Shown here: positions 37,515 through 47,323 of the stretch, in pieces
How the letters are laid out: every line of letters starts with the position of its first letter
How positions within the stretch are numbered: the first letter of the stretch is position 1
NCBI RefSeq assembly: GCF_003991875.1
Contig: NZ_CP031423.1
Coordinates: 1,550,001 to 1,614,000 of the forward strand
Length of the DNA: 64,000 nt
Source: Microbacterium lemovicicum
Lineage (GTDB): Bacteria; Actinomycetota; Actinomycetes; Actinomycetales; Microbacteriaceae
Reading direction: 5' to 3'
Program-made: the position numbers and the translations under genes
Notes under the pieces: generated by a model
The model's input: only the letters and a program-made list of their open reading frames with translations
The model's database searches: none
What the model was told of the DNA's origin: nothing

Positions 37515-38315
37515 ATGGCAACAGAGACGGCCGCGAAGAAGACGGCAGTGGGCATCGACATCGGCGGCACCGGGATCAAGGGTGCGCTGGTGGACCTCGA
37601 CGAGGGGACGCTGCTGACGGACCGCGTCAAGGTGGCCACGCCGACCGGTGCGGAGCCGCCGGACGTGCTGAAGGCGGTCAAGGAGGTCTTCGCCCGGCTC
37701 GAGGTGGAGGACTCCGCGACCCCGCTGGGGGTCGCCTTCCCCGCGATCGTGAAGAACGGCCGCACGCTGTCCGCCGCGAACGTCTCGGACAAGTGGATCG
37801 GGTTCGAAGCGGAGAAGTTCTTCGAGGACGGCCTGGGCCGCGAGATCCACTTCGCCAACGACGCCGACGTCGCCGGCATCGCCGAGGTGCGCTACGGCGC
37901 CGCGCGCGGCAAGGACGGCCTCATCCTGCTCACCACCCTCGGCACGGGCATCGGCTCGGCACTGCTGTATGACGGCGTGCTCATCCCGAACACCGAGCTC
38001 GGCCACGTGCAGCGCGCGGAGCACAAGCACGACGCGGAGCACTACGCCGCCTACTCGGCCATGGAGCGTGAGAAGCTCGACTTCCCGAAGTGGGCCAAGC
38101 GCCTGCAGTGGTACTACAGCTACCTGGAGTTCCTCTTCAGCCCCGACCTGTTCATCGTGGGCGGCGGCGTGTCCAAGCACGCCGACGAGTTCCTGCCCCT
38201 GCTTGACCTCCACACGCCGATCGTCCCGGCGGTGCACCGCAACAACGCCGGCATCATCGGCGCGGCCGCGCTGGCCGCTCCGATCCGCGAGGCGCTCCCG
38301 GCGCGCACGGCCTGA
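37515..38315 (+). CDS. ppgK: Polyphosphate glucokinase, right copy
   Basis: Identical to 13412-14212. Confidence 0.93.
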   Translation: MATETAAKKTAVGIDIGGTGIKGALVDLDEGTLLTDRVKVATPTGAEPPDVLKAVKEVFARLEVEDSATPLGVAFPAIVKNGRTLSAANVSDKWIGFEAEKFFEDGLGREIHFANDADVAGIAEVRYGAARGKDGLILLTTLGTGIGSALLYDGVLIPNTELGHVQRAEHKHDAEHYAAYSAMEREKLDFPKWAKRLQWYYSYLEFLFSPDLFIVGGGVSKHADEFLPLLDLHTPIVPAVHRNNAGIIGAAALAAPIREALPARTA

Positions 38316-38350
38316 GCGAGCGCCCTCAGAGGCCGGCGCGGCATGAGCGG

Positions 38351-38367
38351 GCACGGTCCAGCCGTGC
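38351..38367 (-). terminator. Small hairpin beyond the rnpB 3' end, right copy
   Basis: Same GCACGG/CCGTGC hairpin as at 14248-14264; no T tract. Confidence 0.35.
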
Positions 38368-38371
38368 GAGA

Positions 38372-38748
38372 GGGCGAATGGGCCGGCCTGTACGCCGGGT
38401 TCTGTCCGGGGGCGTGAGCCCCGTGGACGGTCATCTCTCTCGGCGACACGTTGCCGTGCCGCTCCAGCGGCCTACCCGAGGACTCGGCGAGCCGCGTCAG
38501 CATCCTCTGTCTGGCCTTGCTCCGGGCGAGGTTTACCTTGCGGGCCGTGTCGCCACGACCCCGGTGGTCTCTTACACCGCCGTTTCACCCTTACCGCGGC
38601 CGAAGCCGTGGCGGTCTGTTCTCTGTGGCACTGTCTCGCGGATCACTCCGGGTGGGTGTTACCCACCGCCCTGCCCTGTGGAGCCCGGACGTTCCTCGGC
38701 GCTGCGGCGAACCGCAGCGACGCGACCGTCCAGCCGACCCATTCGCCC
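38372..38748 (-). ncRNA. rnpB: RNase P RNA, bacterial type A, right copy
   Basis: Identical to 14269-14645, with P1 closing both ends. Two identical rnpB genes in one genome would be unusual. Confidence 0.93.
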
Positions 38749-38782
38749 GTGAAGTCTACCGGCGCGGCACGACGGCTCCGTG

Positions 38783-40519
38783 TCAGGCCTTGTCCGCGCT
38801 GTCGGTGATGCGCAGATCCAGGGGGAAATCCAGCGGGAAGTCTCCGAAGAGCAGACGGGCAGCGGCCGCCGCGGCCCCCTGCACCGCGGCGGCCGCCTCC
38901 TCCGCGCGGGCCGCGGGAGCGTGCACGATGACCTCGTCGTGCAGGAAGAACGCCAGGTGCGGGCGACGCGAGAAGACGACACCGGAGCGGGACGCGGCAT
39001 CCGACTCGTCCACCGGATCGATCGCCCACAGCCGGCCGCGGAGGTCGGCCATCCACGCGAGCGCCCACTCGGCCGCCGTGCCCTGAACGACGAAGTTGCG
39101 GGTGAACCGGCCGAGGTCGCGCGCGCGCCGCCGCGCCCGCGCCTCGTCTGCCTCGGTGGCGTCGGCCTCCGTCGCCCGCGACTGCTCTTCGCGCCACTCC
39201 GTTGACGGCGCGGGCGAGGAGCGCCCGAGCCAGGTGGACACGACACCGCCGTCCTCCCCCACCCGGGCGGCGTCGTCGACCAGCGCCATCGCCTTCGGGA
39301 ACGTGCGCCGGAGCCGCGGCACGAGCTGTCCGCTCGCCCCGGTCGTGGCGCCGTACATCGCGCCGAGCAGCGCGCCCTTCGCCTCCGCGCGGGTCGACAC
39401 CGCGCCGCTGTCCACGACGCCCTCGTAGAGATCGCGTCCGCGGGCGGCGTCGGCGAGCGCAGTGTCGCGGGCCATGGCGGCTAGCACGCGCGGCTCGAGC
39501 TGCGCCACGTCGGCCACGACGAGCACCCACCCCGGGTCGGCCCGCACGGCCGAGCGGAGCTGCCGCGGCACCTGCAGCGCGCCGCCGCCGGTCGAGGCCC
39601 ATCGGCCGGTGACCACGCCCGCGGGCACCAGCACGGGCCGGAACCGGCCGTCGGCGACCCACTCGTCCAGCCACGCCCAGCCGTTCGCGGCGTACAGCCG
39701 AGCCAGACGCTTGTACTCCAGGAGCGGCTCGATCGCGGGATGGCTGTGCCGCAGCAGCTCCCACTTGCCGGTCGTCTCCACCTGCACGCCGACACGGTGG
39801 AGCGCGCGCAGCAGCTTCGGCTGCGAGTCGATGGAGACGGTCGGGTCGCCCAAGGCATCGCGCACCACGGTCGCGGCGGCGGCCAGCTTGACCGGCACGG
39901 CGCCGGAGGGCGGCCGCGGACCGAGGGCGGCCTCGAGCTGCTCCTCGTGCACGGCGGCGTCCCACGGCAGTCCCGCGGCGCGCATCTCCGCGGCGACCAG
40001 CGCGCCGGCCGACTCCGCCGCGAGCAGCAGCCGCAGGCGTCCGGGATCGGCCGAGCCGTCGACGGCGTCGCGCTGTCGGGCGAACTCCGCCAGCACGGCG
40101 GAGGCGTCATCGGGCGGGCCGGCCGGGGGTGCGAAGGTGTCGTCGAGCTCGAAGAGCGCCGGCGCAGCGGATGCTTCGGCCACCGCGCCCGCGCGATCCC
40201 ACTCCGTCGCGGAGCGGAGCGCAGCGGCATCCGTCACCGACGCGGCGTCGCGGATCACCGCGTGGGCCAGGCGCAGGTCGTGGCAGCGCGAGACGCGCAC
40301 GCCGGCGGACAGCAGCGCGGGGTACCACGCGGCGGCATCCGACCAGACCCACCGGGGTGCGTGGGCCGCCTCGCGCTCGGCGATCCACGCGGCCAGGGCC
40401 GCGGCATCCACCGCCGTCCGCTCGATCTCGCGCGCCTGCGCGTCCAGCAGGACGGCCTCGACGCGGGACGCCGCGCGTCCGAGCACGATCCACGCCGGGG
40501 CGTCACCGATGCCGGTCAC
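38783..40519 (-). CDS. PolA-like bifunctional 3'-5' exonuclease/DNA polymerase, complete
   Basis: A 578-residue protein of the actinobacterial group annotated as bifunctional 3'-5' exonuclease/DNA polymerase, related to family A but distinct from the replicative-repair PolA, lacking the 5' nuclease domain. Motif A reads VVADVAQLEPRVLA (the usual form is DYSQIELRVLA), motif B is the RAEAKGALLGAMYG helix, and motif C is HDEVIVHAP (His527). An exonuclease-like domain occupies roughly the first 200 residues but its acidic residues are hard to place. The start is GTG 40519 with GGGAGG six bases upstream; the first codons lie in one unit of a 38-bp tandem repeat. A truncated duplicate is at 14680-15006. 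Confidence 0.85.
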   Translation of the reverse strand: MTGIGDAPAWIVLGRAASRVEAVLLDAQAREIERTAVDAAALAAWIAEREAAHAPRWVWSDAAAWYPALLSAGVRVSRCHDLRLAHAVIRDAASVTDAAALRSATEWDRAGAVAEASAAPALFELDDTFAPPAGPPDDASAVLAEFARQRDAVDGSADPGRLRLLLAAESAGALVAAEMRAAGLPWDAAVHEEQLEAALGPRPPSGAVPVKLAAAATVVRDALGDPTVSIDSQPKLLRALHRVGVQVETTGKWELLRHSHPAIEPLLEYKRLARLYAANGWAWLDEWVADGRFRPVLVPAGVVTGRWASTGGGALQVPRQLRSAVRADPGWVLVVADVAQLEPRVLAAMARDTALADAARGRDLYEGVVDSGAVSTRAEAKGALLGAMYGATTGASGQLVPRLRRTFPKAMALVDDAARVGEDGGVVSTWLGRSSPAPSTEWREEQSRATEADATEADEARARRRARDLGRFTRNFVVQGTAAEWALAWMADLRGRLWAIDPVDESDAASRSGVVFSRRPHLAFFLHDEVIVHAPAARAEEAAAAVQGAAAAAARLLFGDFPLDFPLDLRITDSADKA

Positions 40520-40576
40520 GACCCCTCCCGGTGTCGGGCGTCACCGATGCCGGTCACGACCCCTCCCGGTGTCGGG
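40501..40576. repeat. 38-bp tandem duplication over the polA-like translation start
   Basis: Two perfect head-to-tail units (40501-40538 and 40539-40576), followed by six bases of a third. On the minus strand each unit has GGGAGG, six bases, then GTGACCGGCATCGGTGAC. The upstream GTG (40557) opens a 13-codon frame whose TGA overlaps the real GTG at 40519 as GTGA. Confidence 0.95.
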
Positions 40577-40578
40577 CG

Positions 40579-41310
40579 TCACAGCCCCGAGTCGTCGGTG
40601 CGCACGAGGATGCTGCCGCACTCGGGGCAGAACACGACGTCGTCCTCCGCGGCCAGGCGGAGCTTCTGCAGGTCGGTGCCGGCGAGCACCATGCGGCAGC
40701 CCTCGCAGGTGCGATCGGTCAGACGGGCGGCGCCCGAGCTGCGCGGCAGCAGTCGCGCGTAAAGGGCGAGGAGGTCGGCAGGGATCGTCGCCGCGATCGC
40801 CTCCCGGTCGCGCGTGGCCGCCTCGATCGAGGCGGTGGCCTCGGCGACGACGCGCTTGGCCTCCGCGCTGAGCTCGGCGCCGTCGGCGTTCACCTGCGCG
40901 ATGACGATCTCCTGCTCGACCACGGCGGCGTCGGCCTGCTCGAGCTTCTCCATCAGCTCCAGCTCCGCGTCCTCGAGGTCGCCCTTGCGCTTGGTCAGCG
41001 AGAGCAGCTCGCTCTCGAGGCCCTGAGCCTCCTTGGGATTGCTGGAGGCGGCAAGCCGCTCGGTGTCGCGCGCCCGGCGGGCGTCGACGACGGCCACATC
41101 CGACTCGATGCGCGCGAGCTCCGAGCGGAGGTCGTCGCGCACGCCGAGCCGTGACGACAGCTGATGCGAGAGCTCGCCCCGACGCGCGACCAGCTCCTGC
41201 ACGCGGGCGGCCTGCGGCGGGTTGGCGCGGGCGCGCTCCGCGCGGGCGATGCGGGCGTCCAGCTCGGCGACGTCCACGAGGCGGATCTGGTCTGCGTAGC
41301 TGGCTTTCAC
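40579..41310 (-). CDS. Coiled-coil protein with C-terminal C4 zinc ribbon
   Basis: A 243-residue protein of the C4-type zinc-ribbon family (like Helicobacter HP0958 and chlamydial CT398): an N-terminal antiparallel coiled-coil hairpin rich in Glu, Arg and Ala (residues about 10-170) and a zinc ribbon with CEGCRMVL and FCPECGSIL. The GTG at 41310 is chosen because homologues start MKAS and a GTAGG lies upstream; 41316 and 41406 are longer alternatives. The family has been tied to nucleic acid or secretion-related complexes, but the actinobacterial role is unknown. It precedes the polA-like gene on the same strand, its stop falling at the edge of the 38-bp repeat, so both are probably co-transcribed. 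Confidence 0.85.
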   Translation of the reverse strand: MKASYADQIRLVDVAELDARIARAERARANPPQAARVQELVARRGELSHQLSSRLGVRDDLRSELARIESDVAVVDARRARDTERLAASSNPKEAQGLESELLSLTKRKGDLEDAELELMEKLEQADAAVVEQEIVIAQVNADGAELSAEAKRVVAEATASIEAATRDREAIAATIPADLLALYARLLPRSSGAARLTDRTCEGCRMVLAGTDLQKLRLAAEDDVVFCPECGSILVRTDDSGL

Positions 41311-41435
41311 GTCCACAAACCTACCGCGCGGGATGCCGCGGTCCGCCGGTCGATCCGATGGTCGTCCGTCATGCTGCCCCCGCCTCCGTCGCGTGCGGTC
41401 TAGCATGCGAGGACGCCCACGACGAGGAGAGCACG

Positions 41436-42962
41436 ATGAGCCTTCTGCGCACGAAGTCGGTCGAGCAGTCGATCGCCGACACCGACGAACCCGACTTCAA
41501 GCTGAGGAAGTCGCTCACCGCCCTGGACCTCACGATCTTCGGGGTCGGCGTCGTGATCGGCGCGGGCATCTTCACCCTCACCGGGCGCGCCGCGCACGAC
41601 GTGGCCGGTCCCGCGATCGTGCTCAGCTTCGTCGTCGCGGCCATCGCCTGCGCGCTGGCGGCGATGTGCTACGCCGAGTTCGCCTCCACCGTTCCCGTCT
41701 CAGGGTCGGCGTACACGTTCTCCTACGCCTCGCTGGGCGAGCTGTTCGCCTGGATCATCGGCTGGGATCTCATCCTGGAGATGTTCCTCGGCGCGAGCGT
41801 CGTCGCCCAGGGCTGGAGCGCCTACCTCAAGGTGTTCCTGGGGCAGATCGGCATCGTGCTGCCCGACGCGATCAGCCATGGCGGCGTCGTGGACATCGTC
41901 GCGATCATCTTCGTGCTCGTCCTCGGCGGCCTGATGACGCTGGGCATCAAGGAGTCGATGCGCGTCAACCTCGTGCTCGTGGCGGTGAAGCTGTTCATCG
42001 TCCTGTTCGTCATCGTCATGGGCATCGGCTTCATCAGCTCGGCGAACTACTCCCCCTTCGTGCCCGACGCGGTGCCGACGGCCTCCGAGAGCGGATTCCA
42101 CCAGCCGCTCATCCAGTTCATCTTCGGCCTGCCGCCCGTCACGTTCGGCGTGGGGGGGATCCTCGCCGGTGCGGCCCTCGTGTTCTTCGCCTACATCGGC
42201 TTCGACGTCGTGGCCACGACCGCCGAGGAGACCAAGAACCCCCAGAAGGCGCTGCCGATCGGCATCATCGCGTCGCTGGCGATCTGCACCGTGCTCTACT
42301 GCGCCGTCGCGATCGTGGTGACCGGCATGGTCCGCTACGACGAGCTCGATCCCTCGGCCGCCCTCGCCGCGGCGTTCAGCTACCACGGGCAGGGATGGAT
42401 GGCCACGGTCATCGCCGCCGGCGCGGTGGCCGGACTGACGACGGTCGTGCTGACCCTCATGATCGGCGCCACCCGCATCATCTTCGCAATGTCGCGCGAC
42501 GCGCTGCTGCCCCGCGGTCTGGCGAAGGTGCACCCGAAGTTCCGCACCCCGTGGGTGACCTCGATCCTCGTCACGGTCGTCGTCGCGATCGTCGCCGGCG
42601 TCACGCCGATCGGCGCGCTGGAGGAGATGGTGAACATCGGCACCCTGTCGGCGTTCGTGCTCGTCTCGGTCGCCGTCATCGTGCTGCGCCGCACGCGGCC
42701 CGACCTGCAGCGCGGCTTCCGCGTGCCCCTGAGCCCGTTCCTGCCCGCGCTGTCGGCGCTGGTGTGCATCTACCTGATGCTCAACCTGCCGGTCGACACC
42801 TGGCTGCGGTTCCTCGTGTGGCTCGCCATCGGCTTCATCATCTACTTCGGGTACTCGCGTCGGCACGCCCGCGTCGGGCAGCCCGACTACGTGGACGTCA
42901 CGCGCCCCCGGGTCGTCAGCGGCCCGGACCAGGCGAAGAGGTCGCCGGGCACGAAGAAGTAG
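41436..42962 (+). CDS. APC family amino acid permease (cationic amino acid transporter type)
   Basis: A 508-residue integral membrane permease with twelve or so predicted spans. The start of span 1 carries the APC motif [48 protein letters not shown] and [13 protein letters not shown] are typical of the cationic-amino-acid/YfnA subgroup. The ATG at 41436 follows GAGGAGAG and is the first residue consistent with the family's cytoplasmic N-terminus ([26 protein letters not shown]). It is divergent from the zinc-ribbon gene and followed by tRNA-Val on the other strand. The substrate is not readable; branched or basic amino acids are both possible. Confidence 0.9.
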   Translation: MSLLRTKSVEQSIADTDEPDFKLRKSLTALDLTIFGVGVVIGAGIFTLTGRAAHDVAGPAIVLSFVVAAIACALAAMCYAEFASTVPVSGSAYTFSYASLGELFAWIIGWDLILEMFLGASVVAQGWSAYLKVFLGQIGIVLPDAISHGGVVDIVAIIFVLVLGGLMTLGIKESMRVNLVLVAVKLFIVLFVIVMGIGFISSANYSPFVPDAVPTASESGFHQPLIQFIFGLPPVTFGVGGILAGAALVFFAYIGFDVVATTAEETKNPQKALPIGIIASLAICTVLYCAVAIVVTGMVRYDELDPSAALAAAFSYHGQGWMATVIAAGAVAGLTTVVLTLMIGATRIIFAMSRDALLPRGLAKVHPKFRTPWVTSILVTVVVAIVAGVTPIGALEEMVNIGTLSAFVLVSVAVIVLRRTRPDLQRGFRVPLSPFLPALSALVCIYLMLNLPVDTWLRFLVWLAIGFIIYFGYSRRHARVGQPDYVDVTRPRVVSGPDQAKRSPGTKK

Positions 42963-42999
42963 GGCGACTCCACCGTCGCGCGGCGTCCGGAGGTCGGGA

Positions 43000-43075
43000 T
43001 GGTGGGCCCTGCCGGGATCGAACCGACGACATCCACGGTGTAAACGTGGCGCTCTACCAGCTGAGCTAAAGGCCC
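43000..43075 (-). tRNA. tRNA-Val (TAC)
   Basis: Cloverleaf on the minus strand with acceptor GGGCCTT pairing with AGGGCCC, anticodon loop TTTACAC (anticodon TAC, stem CCACG/CGTGG), T arm GGTTCGATCC, discriminator A and an encoded CCA at 43000-43002. Confidence 0.93.
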
Positions 43076-43236
43076 CTGTCGCTCCAGTCTACGGTCGCGA
43101 CCAGCCCGACACCGGAGCGCCCGGACACCCGCGACTCGCTAGGCTGAGAGATGGTGCGCCGTGCATGCTCCACCGAGCCCGCCTCCGCCCGATCGCGTAT
43201 CCCTGGCACGATCTGCCAGACGACGAAAGGTCTCCC

Positions 43237-45963
43237 GTGACTGTTCACGACCAGGATCCGTATTCCCAGGACTCGCAGGACAGCGATCCCGAAGAGACGG
43301 GTGAGTGGCAGGAGTCGCTGCAGCAGCTCGTCGCCGCCAAGGGCCACGGCCGCGGCCGCGAGATCATGCTGAGCCTGCTGAAGACGTCGCACGACCTGCA
43401 CCTCGGCGTGCCGATGGTGCCCACGACGGACTACATCAACACGATCGCCCCCGACAACGAGCCGGAGTTCCCCGGCGACGAGGAGATCGAGCGCCGCTAC
43501 CGCTCCTGGATCCGCTGGAACGCAGCCATCACGGTGCATCGCGCCCAGCGTCCCGGCATCGGCGTCGGCGGCCACATCTCGACGTACGCGTCATCGGCCG
43601 CCCTCTACGAGGTCGGCTTCAACCACTTCTTCCGCGGCGCCGACCACCCCTCGGGCGGTGACCAGATCTTCATCCAGGGTCACGCCTCCCCCGGCACGTA
43701 CGCCCGCGCGTACCTCGAGGGCCGCGTCACGGAGGCGCAGCTCGACGGCTTCCGCCAGGAGAAGTCCGCGTCGCCCAACGGCATCCCCTCCTACCCGCAC
43801 CCGCGGCTCATGCCGGACTTCTGGCAGTTCCCGACGGTGTCGATGGGTCTGGGCCCGATCAACGCCGTCTACCAGGCGATGACCAACAAGTACCTCGCCA
43901 ACCGCGGCATCAAGGACGTCGCCGACTCGCACGTATGGGCCTTCCTCGGCGACGGCGAGATGGACGAGGTCGAGAGCCGCGGCCAGCTGCAGGTCGCCGC
44001 CAACGAGGGTCTCGACAACCTGACCTTCGTGATCAACGCGAACCTCCAGCGCCTCGACGGACCCGTCCGCGGAAACGGCAAGATCATCCAGGAGCTCGAG
44101 AGCTTCTTCCGCGGTGCGGGCTGGAACGTCATCAAGGTCGTCTGGGGTCGCGAGTGGGACGACCTCCTCGCGCGCGACACCGACGGCGCGCTGCGCAACC
44201 TGATGAACTCCACGCCCGACGGCGACTACCAGACCTACAAGACCGAGAGCGGCGCCTTCGTGCGCGAGAACTTCTTCGGTCGCGACGAGCGCACGCTGGA
44301 ACTGGTCAAGGACTACAGCGACGACCAGATCTGGGGCCTCAAGCGCGGTGGCCACGACTATCGCAAGGTCTATGCCGCGTACAAGGCCGCGATGGAGCAC
44401 AAGGGCCAGCCGACGGTCATCATCGCCAAGACCATCAAGGGCTACGGCCTGGGTCCCCACTTCGAGGGACGCAACGCCACGCACCAGATGAAGAAGATGA
44501 CGCTGCAGGACCTCAAGCAGTTCCGGGATGGCATGCACATCCCGATCACCGACGCGCAGCTCGAGGAGAACCCGTACCAGCCGCCGTACTACAACCCGGG
44601 ACCGCAGGACGAGGCGATCCAGTACCTCATGGAGCGCCGCCGCGACCTCGGCGGCTTCCTGCCGGCCCGCACGTCGACGCACGTCGACCTCGCCCTGCCC
44701 GGCGACGACGCCTACGCGCTGCCGAAGAAGGGCTCGGGCACGCAGGAGGTCGCCACCACGATGGCCTTCGTGCGACTGCTCAAAGACCTGCTGCGGGTGA
44801 AGGGCTTCGGTCACCGCATCGTGCCGATCATCCCCGACGAGGCGCGCACGTTCGGCATGGACGCGTTCTTCCCGACGGCCAAGATCTACAACCCGAACGG
44901 GCAGCACTACACCTCGGTCGACCGCGACCTGCTCCTGGCGTACAAGGAGAGCCCGCAGGGGCAGATCGTCCACGTCGGCATCAACGAGGCCGGCGCCATG
45001 GCGGCCTTCACCGGCATCGGCACGTCGTACTCGACGCACGGCGAGCCGCTCATCCCGGTCTACGTCTTCTACTCGATGTTCGGCTTCCAGCGCACGGGCG
45101 ATGCCCAGTGGGCCGCCGGCGACCAGATGGCGCGCGGCTTCGTGATCGGCGCCACCGCCGGACGCACGACGCTGACGGGCGAGGGCCTCCAGCACGCCGA
45201 CGGCCACTCGCACCTCCTGGCCTCGACCAACCCCGCGACGGTGTCCTACGACCCCGCCTACGGGTACGAGATCGCCCACATCGTGCGCTCGGGCATCGAG
45301 CGCATGTACGGCGGCCAGCACCCCGATCCGAACGTCATGTACTACATCACGGTCTACAACGAGCCGCTCGTGCAGCCGGCCGAGCCGGAGAACGTCGACG
45401 TCGAGGGCATCGTCCGCGGCATCCACCGCATCTCCGTCTCCGAGGGCGAGGGCCCCAGGGCCCAGCTGTTCGCCTCCGGCGTCGGCGTGCCGTGGGCGCT
45501 CGAGGCGCAGCAGCTGCTGCGCGACGACTGGGGCGTGCAGGCCGACGTGTGGTCGGTGACGTCGTGGAACGAGCTGCGCCGCGACGGCCTGTCGGCCGAC
45601 GAGCACAACTTCCTCCACCCGGAGGAGGAGCGCCGCACCGCCTACCTCACCGAGAAGCTGCGCGATGTGCCCGGACCGGTCGTGGCCGTGAGCGACTTCA
45701 TGCACGCGGTGCAGGACCAGATCCGCCCGTGGGTCCCGAACAACTTCTGGACCCTCGGCGCCGACGGCTTCGGCTTCTCGGACACGCGCCCGGCGGCACG
45801 ACGGTTCTTCAAGATCGACGGTCCGTCGCTGGTCGTGCGCACCCTCCAGGCCCTGGCCGACGAGGGATCCGCCGACCGCAGTCTCGCGGCCCAGGCGATC
45901 GAGAAGTACCGCCTGCACGACGTCAACGCGGGCACCAGCGGCAACGCGGGCGGCGAGAGCTGA
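43237..45963 (+). CDS. aceE: Pyruvate dehydrogenase E1 component, homodimeric
   Basis: Thiamine-diphosphate-dependent decarboxylase that starts the pyruvate dehydrogenase cycle; 908 residues, the expected size for the AceE type. The ThDP/Mg2+ motif [16 protein letters not shown]...N begins near residue 237, with [22 protein letters not shown] upstream and the transketolase-like pyrimidine-binding domain ([21 protein letters not shown]) in the middle. The GTG at 43237 has GAAAGG six bases upstream; an earlier in-frame ATG at 43165 has no such site. The partner E2 and E3 are in the repeat (sucB, lpdA). The next gene, a FasR-like regulator, starts nine bases after its stop and may be co-transcribed, tying acetyl-CoA supply to fatty-acid synthesis. 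Confidence 0.96.
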   Translation: MTVHDQDPYSQDSQDSDPEETGEWQESLQQLVAAKGHGRGREIMLSLLKTSHDLHLGVPMVPTTDYINTIAPDNEPEFPGDEEIERRYRSWIRWNAAITVHRAQRPGIGVGGHISTYASSAALYEVGFNHFFRGADHPSGGDQIFIQGHASPGTYARAYLEGRVTEAQLDGFRQEKSASPNGIPSYPHPRLMPDFWQFPTVSMGLGPINAVYQAMTNKYLANRGIKDVADSHVWAFLGDGEMDEVESRGQLQVAANEGLDNLTFVINANLQRLDGPVRGNGKIIQELESFFRGAGWNVIKVVWGREWDDLLARDTDGALRNLMNSTPDGDYQTYKTESGAFVRENFFGRDERTLELVKDYSDDQIWGLKRGGHDYRKVYAAYKAAMEHKGQPTVIIAKTIKGYGLGPHFEGRNATHQMKKMTLQDLKQFRDGMHIPITDAQLEENPYQPPYYNPGPQDEAIQYLMERRRDLGGFLPARTSTHVDLALPGDDAYALPKKGSGTQEVATTMAFVRLLKDLLRVKGFGHRIVPIIPDEARTFGMDAFFPTAKIYNPNGQHYTSVDRDLLLAYKESPQGQIVHVGINEAGAMAAFTGIGTSYSTHGEPLIPVYVFYSMFGFQRTGDAQWAAGDQMARGFVIGATAGRTTLTGEGLQHADGHSHLLASTNPATVSYDPAYGYEIAHIVRSGIERMYGGQHPDPNVMYYITVYNEPLVQPAEPENVDVEGIVRGIHRISVSEGEGPRAQLFASGVGVPWALEAQQLLRDDWGVQADVWSVTSWNELRRDGLSADEHNFLHPEEERRTAYLTEKLRDVPGPVVAVSDFMHAVQDQIRPWVPNNFWTLGADGFGFSDTRPAARRFFKIDGPSLVVRTLQALADEGSADRSLAAQAIEKYRLHDVNAGTSGNAGGES

Positions 45964-45971
45964 CGGGCACG

Positions 45972-47186
45972 ATGCCCCGCGGCACCACCCCGGCCGACAA
46001 GGCCGAGACGCTCGCGTGGCTCCGGCGGATCTCCGGCGACCTGGCGACGGCGACGACGAAGCGACTGGAGGACTCGCTCCCCTGGTACGCGGAGATGCCG
46101 CCGGCTCGCCGGAGCGCCGTCGGGCTGGTGGCGCAGGCGGGCATCACCTCGTTCATCCAGTGGTACGACGATCCGAACTCCACGCCGTGGATCGCGGCCG
46201 ACGTCTTCCTCGCCGCGCCGCGTGAGCTGCTGCGCAGCGTCAGCCTGACGCAGACGCTGCAGCTCATCCGGGTCACCGTCGAGGTCACGGAGGAGCGTCT
46301 GCAGGGCAAGGGCGAAGACCTGCGCGAGAGCATCCTGCTCTACTCGCGCGAGGTGGCCTTCGCCGCCGCGGACGTCTACGCCCGGGCGGCCGAGGCCCGC
46401 GGGCTGTGGGACGCGCGCCTCGAGGCGCTCGTCGTCGACTCCATCCTCACCGGCGAGGCCGACGACGAGCTGCCGAGCCGCATCGCCGCCCTGGGCTGGC
46501 ACGGCCACGGCGAGGTGTCGGTGCTCGTGGGCACCACTCCCGCGCAGTTCGACGTCGACCAGCTCCGCCGCACCGCGCGCAAGCTCGGCGTCGACGTGCT
46601 CATCGGCGTGCAGGGCTCCCGCCTCGTGCTGGTGATCGGACGCTCGCAGTCCCCCGGGCGCGACGAGTCCGAGCCGGAGCTGCCCTTCACCGAGATCGCC
46701 CGCCACCTCGAGCCGGGCTTCGGCGCCGGCTACCTGGTGCTCGGGCCGGCCGTCCCCGCCCTCGTCGACGCCGGACAGAGCGCGCGGGCGGCGCTGGCGG
46801 GATTCGCCGTCGCGCGGGCGTGGCGCAACGCCCCCCGTCCCGTCGAGGCCGACGACCTGCTGCCCGAGCGCGCGCTGGCCGGCGACCCGCTCGCCAAGCA
46901 GACGCTCGTCGAGCGCATCTACCGTCCCCTGCAGGCCCACAGCGCCGACCTCGTGACGACGCTGTGGAGCTACCTCGACAACGGACGCTCGCTCGAGGCG
47001 ACCGCCCGCGAGCTCTTCGTGCATCCCAACACCGTCCGGTACCGCCTCAAACGGGTCTCGGACGTCATCGGATGGGATGCCACGGGCCCGCGTGAGGCGC
47101 TGATCCTCCAGACCGCGCTGATCCTCGGCTCGGTCGGTCCCGACCCGGCTCGTCGACGCAACGCACCGCGTCGCCCCCGTCCCTGA
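45972..47186 (+). CDS. fasR: PucR/CdaR-type transcriptional regulator, FasR-like
   Basis: A 404-residue regulator with an N-terminal helical region, a central GGDEF-like degenerate fold (LLPERALAGDPLAKQ precedes the last domain) and a C-terminal PucR helix-turn-helix, SLEATARELFVHPNTVRYRLKRVSDVIGW. In Streptomyces coelicolor FasR, of this type and immediately upstream of fabD-fabH-acpP-fabF, activates that operon; the same order here supports the same role. The ATG at 45972 lies nine bases after the aceE stop and has only a weak GACGGGC upstream. A basic, Pro-rich tail ends the protein. The symbol rests on synteny and domain type. Confidence 0.8.
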   Translation: MPRGTTPADKAETLAWLRRISGDLATATTKRLEDSLPWYAEMPPARRSAVGLVAQAGITSFIQWYDDPNSTPWIAADVFLAAPRELLRSVSLTQTLQLIRVTVEVTEERLQGKGEDLRESILLYSREVAFAAADVYARAAEARGLWDARLEALVVDSILTGEADDELPSRIAALGWHGHGEVSVLVGTTPAQFDVDQLRRTARKLGVDVLIGVQGSRLVLVIGRSQSPGRDESEPELPFTEIARHLEPGFGAGYLVLGPAVPALVDAGQSARAALAGFAVARAWRNAPRPVEADDLLPERALAGDPLAKQTLVERIYRPLQAHSADLVTTLWSYLDNGRSLEATARELFVHPNTVRYRLKRVSDVIGWDATGPREALILQTALILGSVGPDPARRRNAPRRPRP

Positions 47187-47240
47187 GGTCGCTCCGCGCT
47201 CTCGCATTCGCTCGCGGTCGCGCGGTAGTCACTCCGTGAG

Positions 47241-47259
47241 TTTGTACGGCACGCACAAA
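47241..47259. promoter_or_regulatory. Candidate operator before fabD
   Basis: TTTGTACGGCACGCACAAA is an interrupted palindrome (arms TTTGTnCG and CGnACAAA) in the 137-bp gap between the regulator and fabD, 65 bp before the fabD start. It is the only clear dyad there and is AT-rich against its surroundings. Binding by the adjacent FasR-like protein is a guess. Confidence 0.4.
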
Positions 47260-47323
47260 GGATCCGACGTTTCTTGTGACGGAGGAGCCAGAGCGGCGCG
47301 GACGATGCTGGCAGGATGGGACG

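Larger units (their letters stand above)
24104..39109. repeat. Right copy of the 15,006-bp perfect direct repeat
   Basis: Matches 1-15006 base for base as far as I could compare. Unlike the left copy, both ends are continuous with intact genes: pepA is complete on the left (its 5' part at 23637-24103 precedes the window's repeat limit) and the polA-like gene is complete on the right. Confidence 0.97.
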
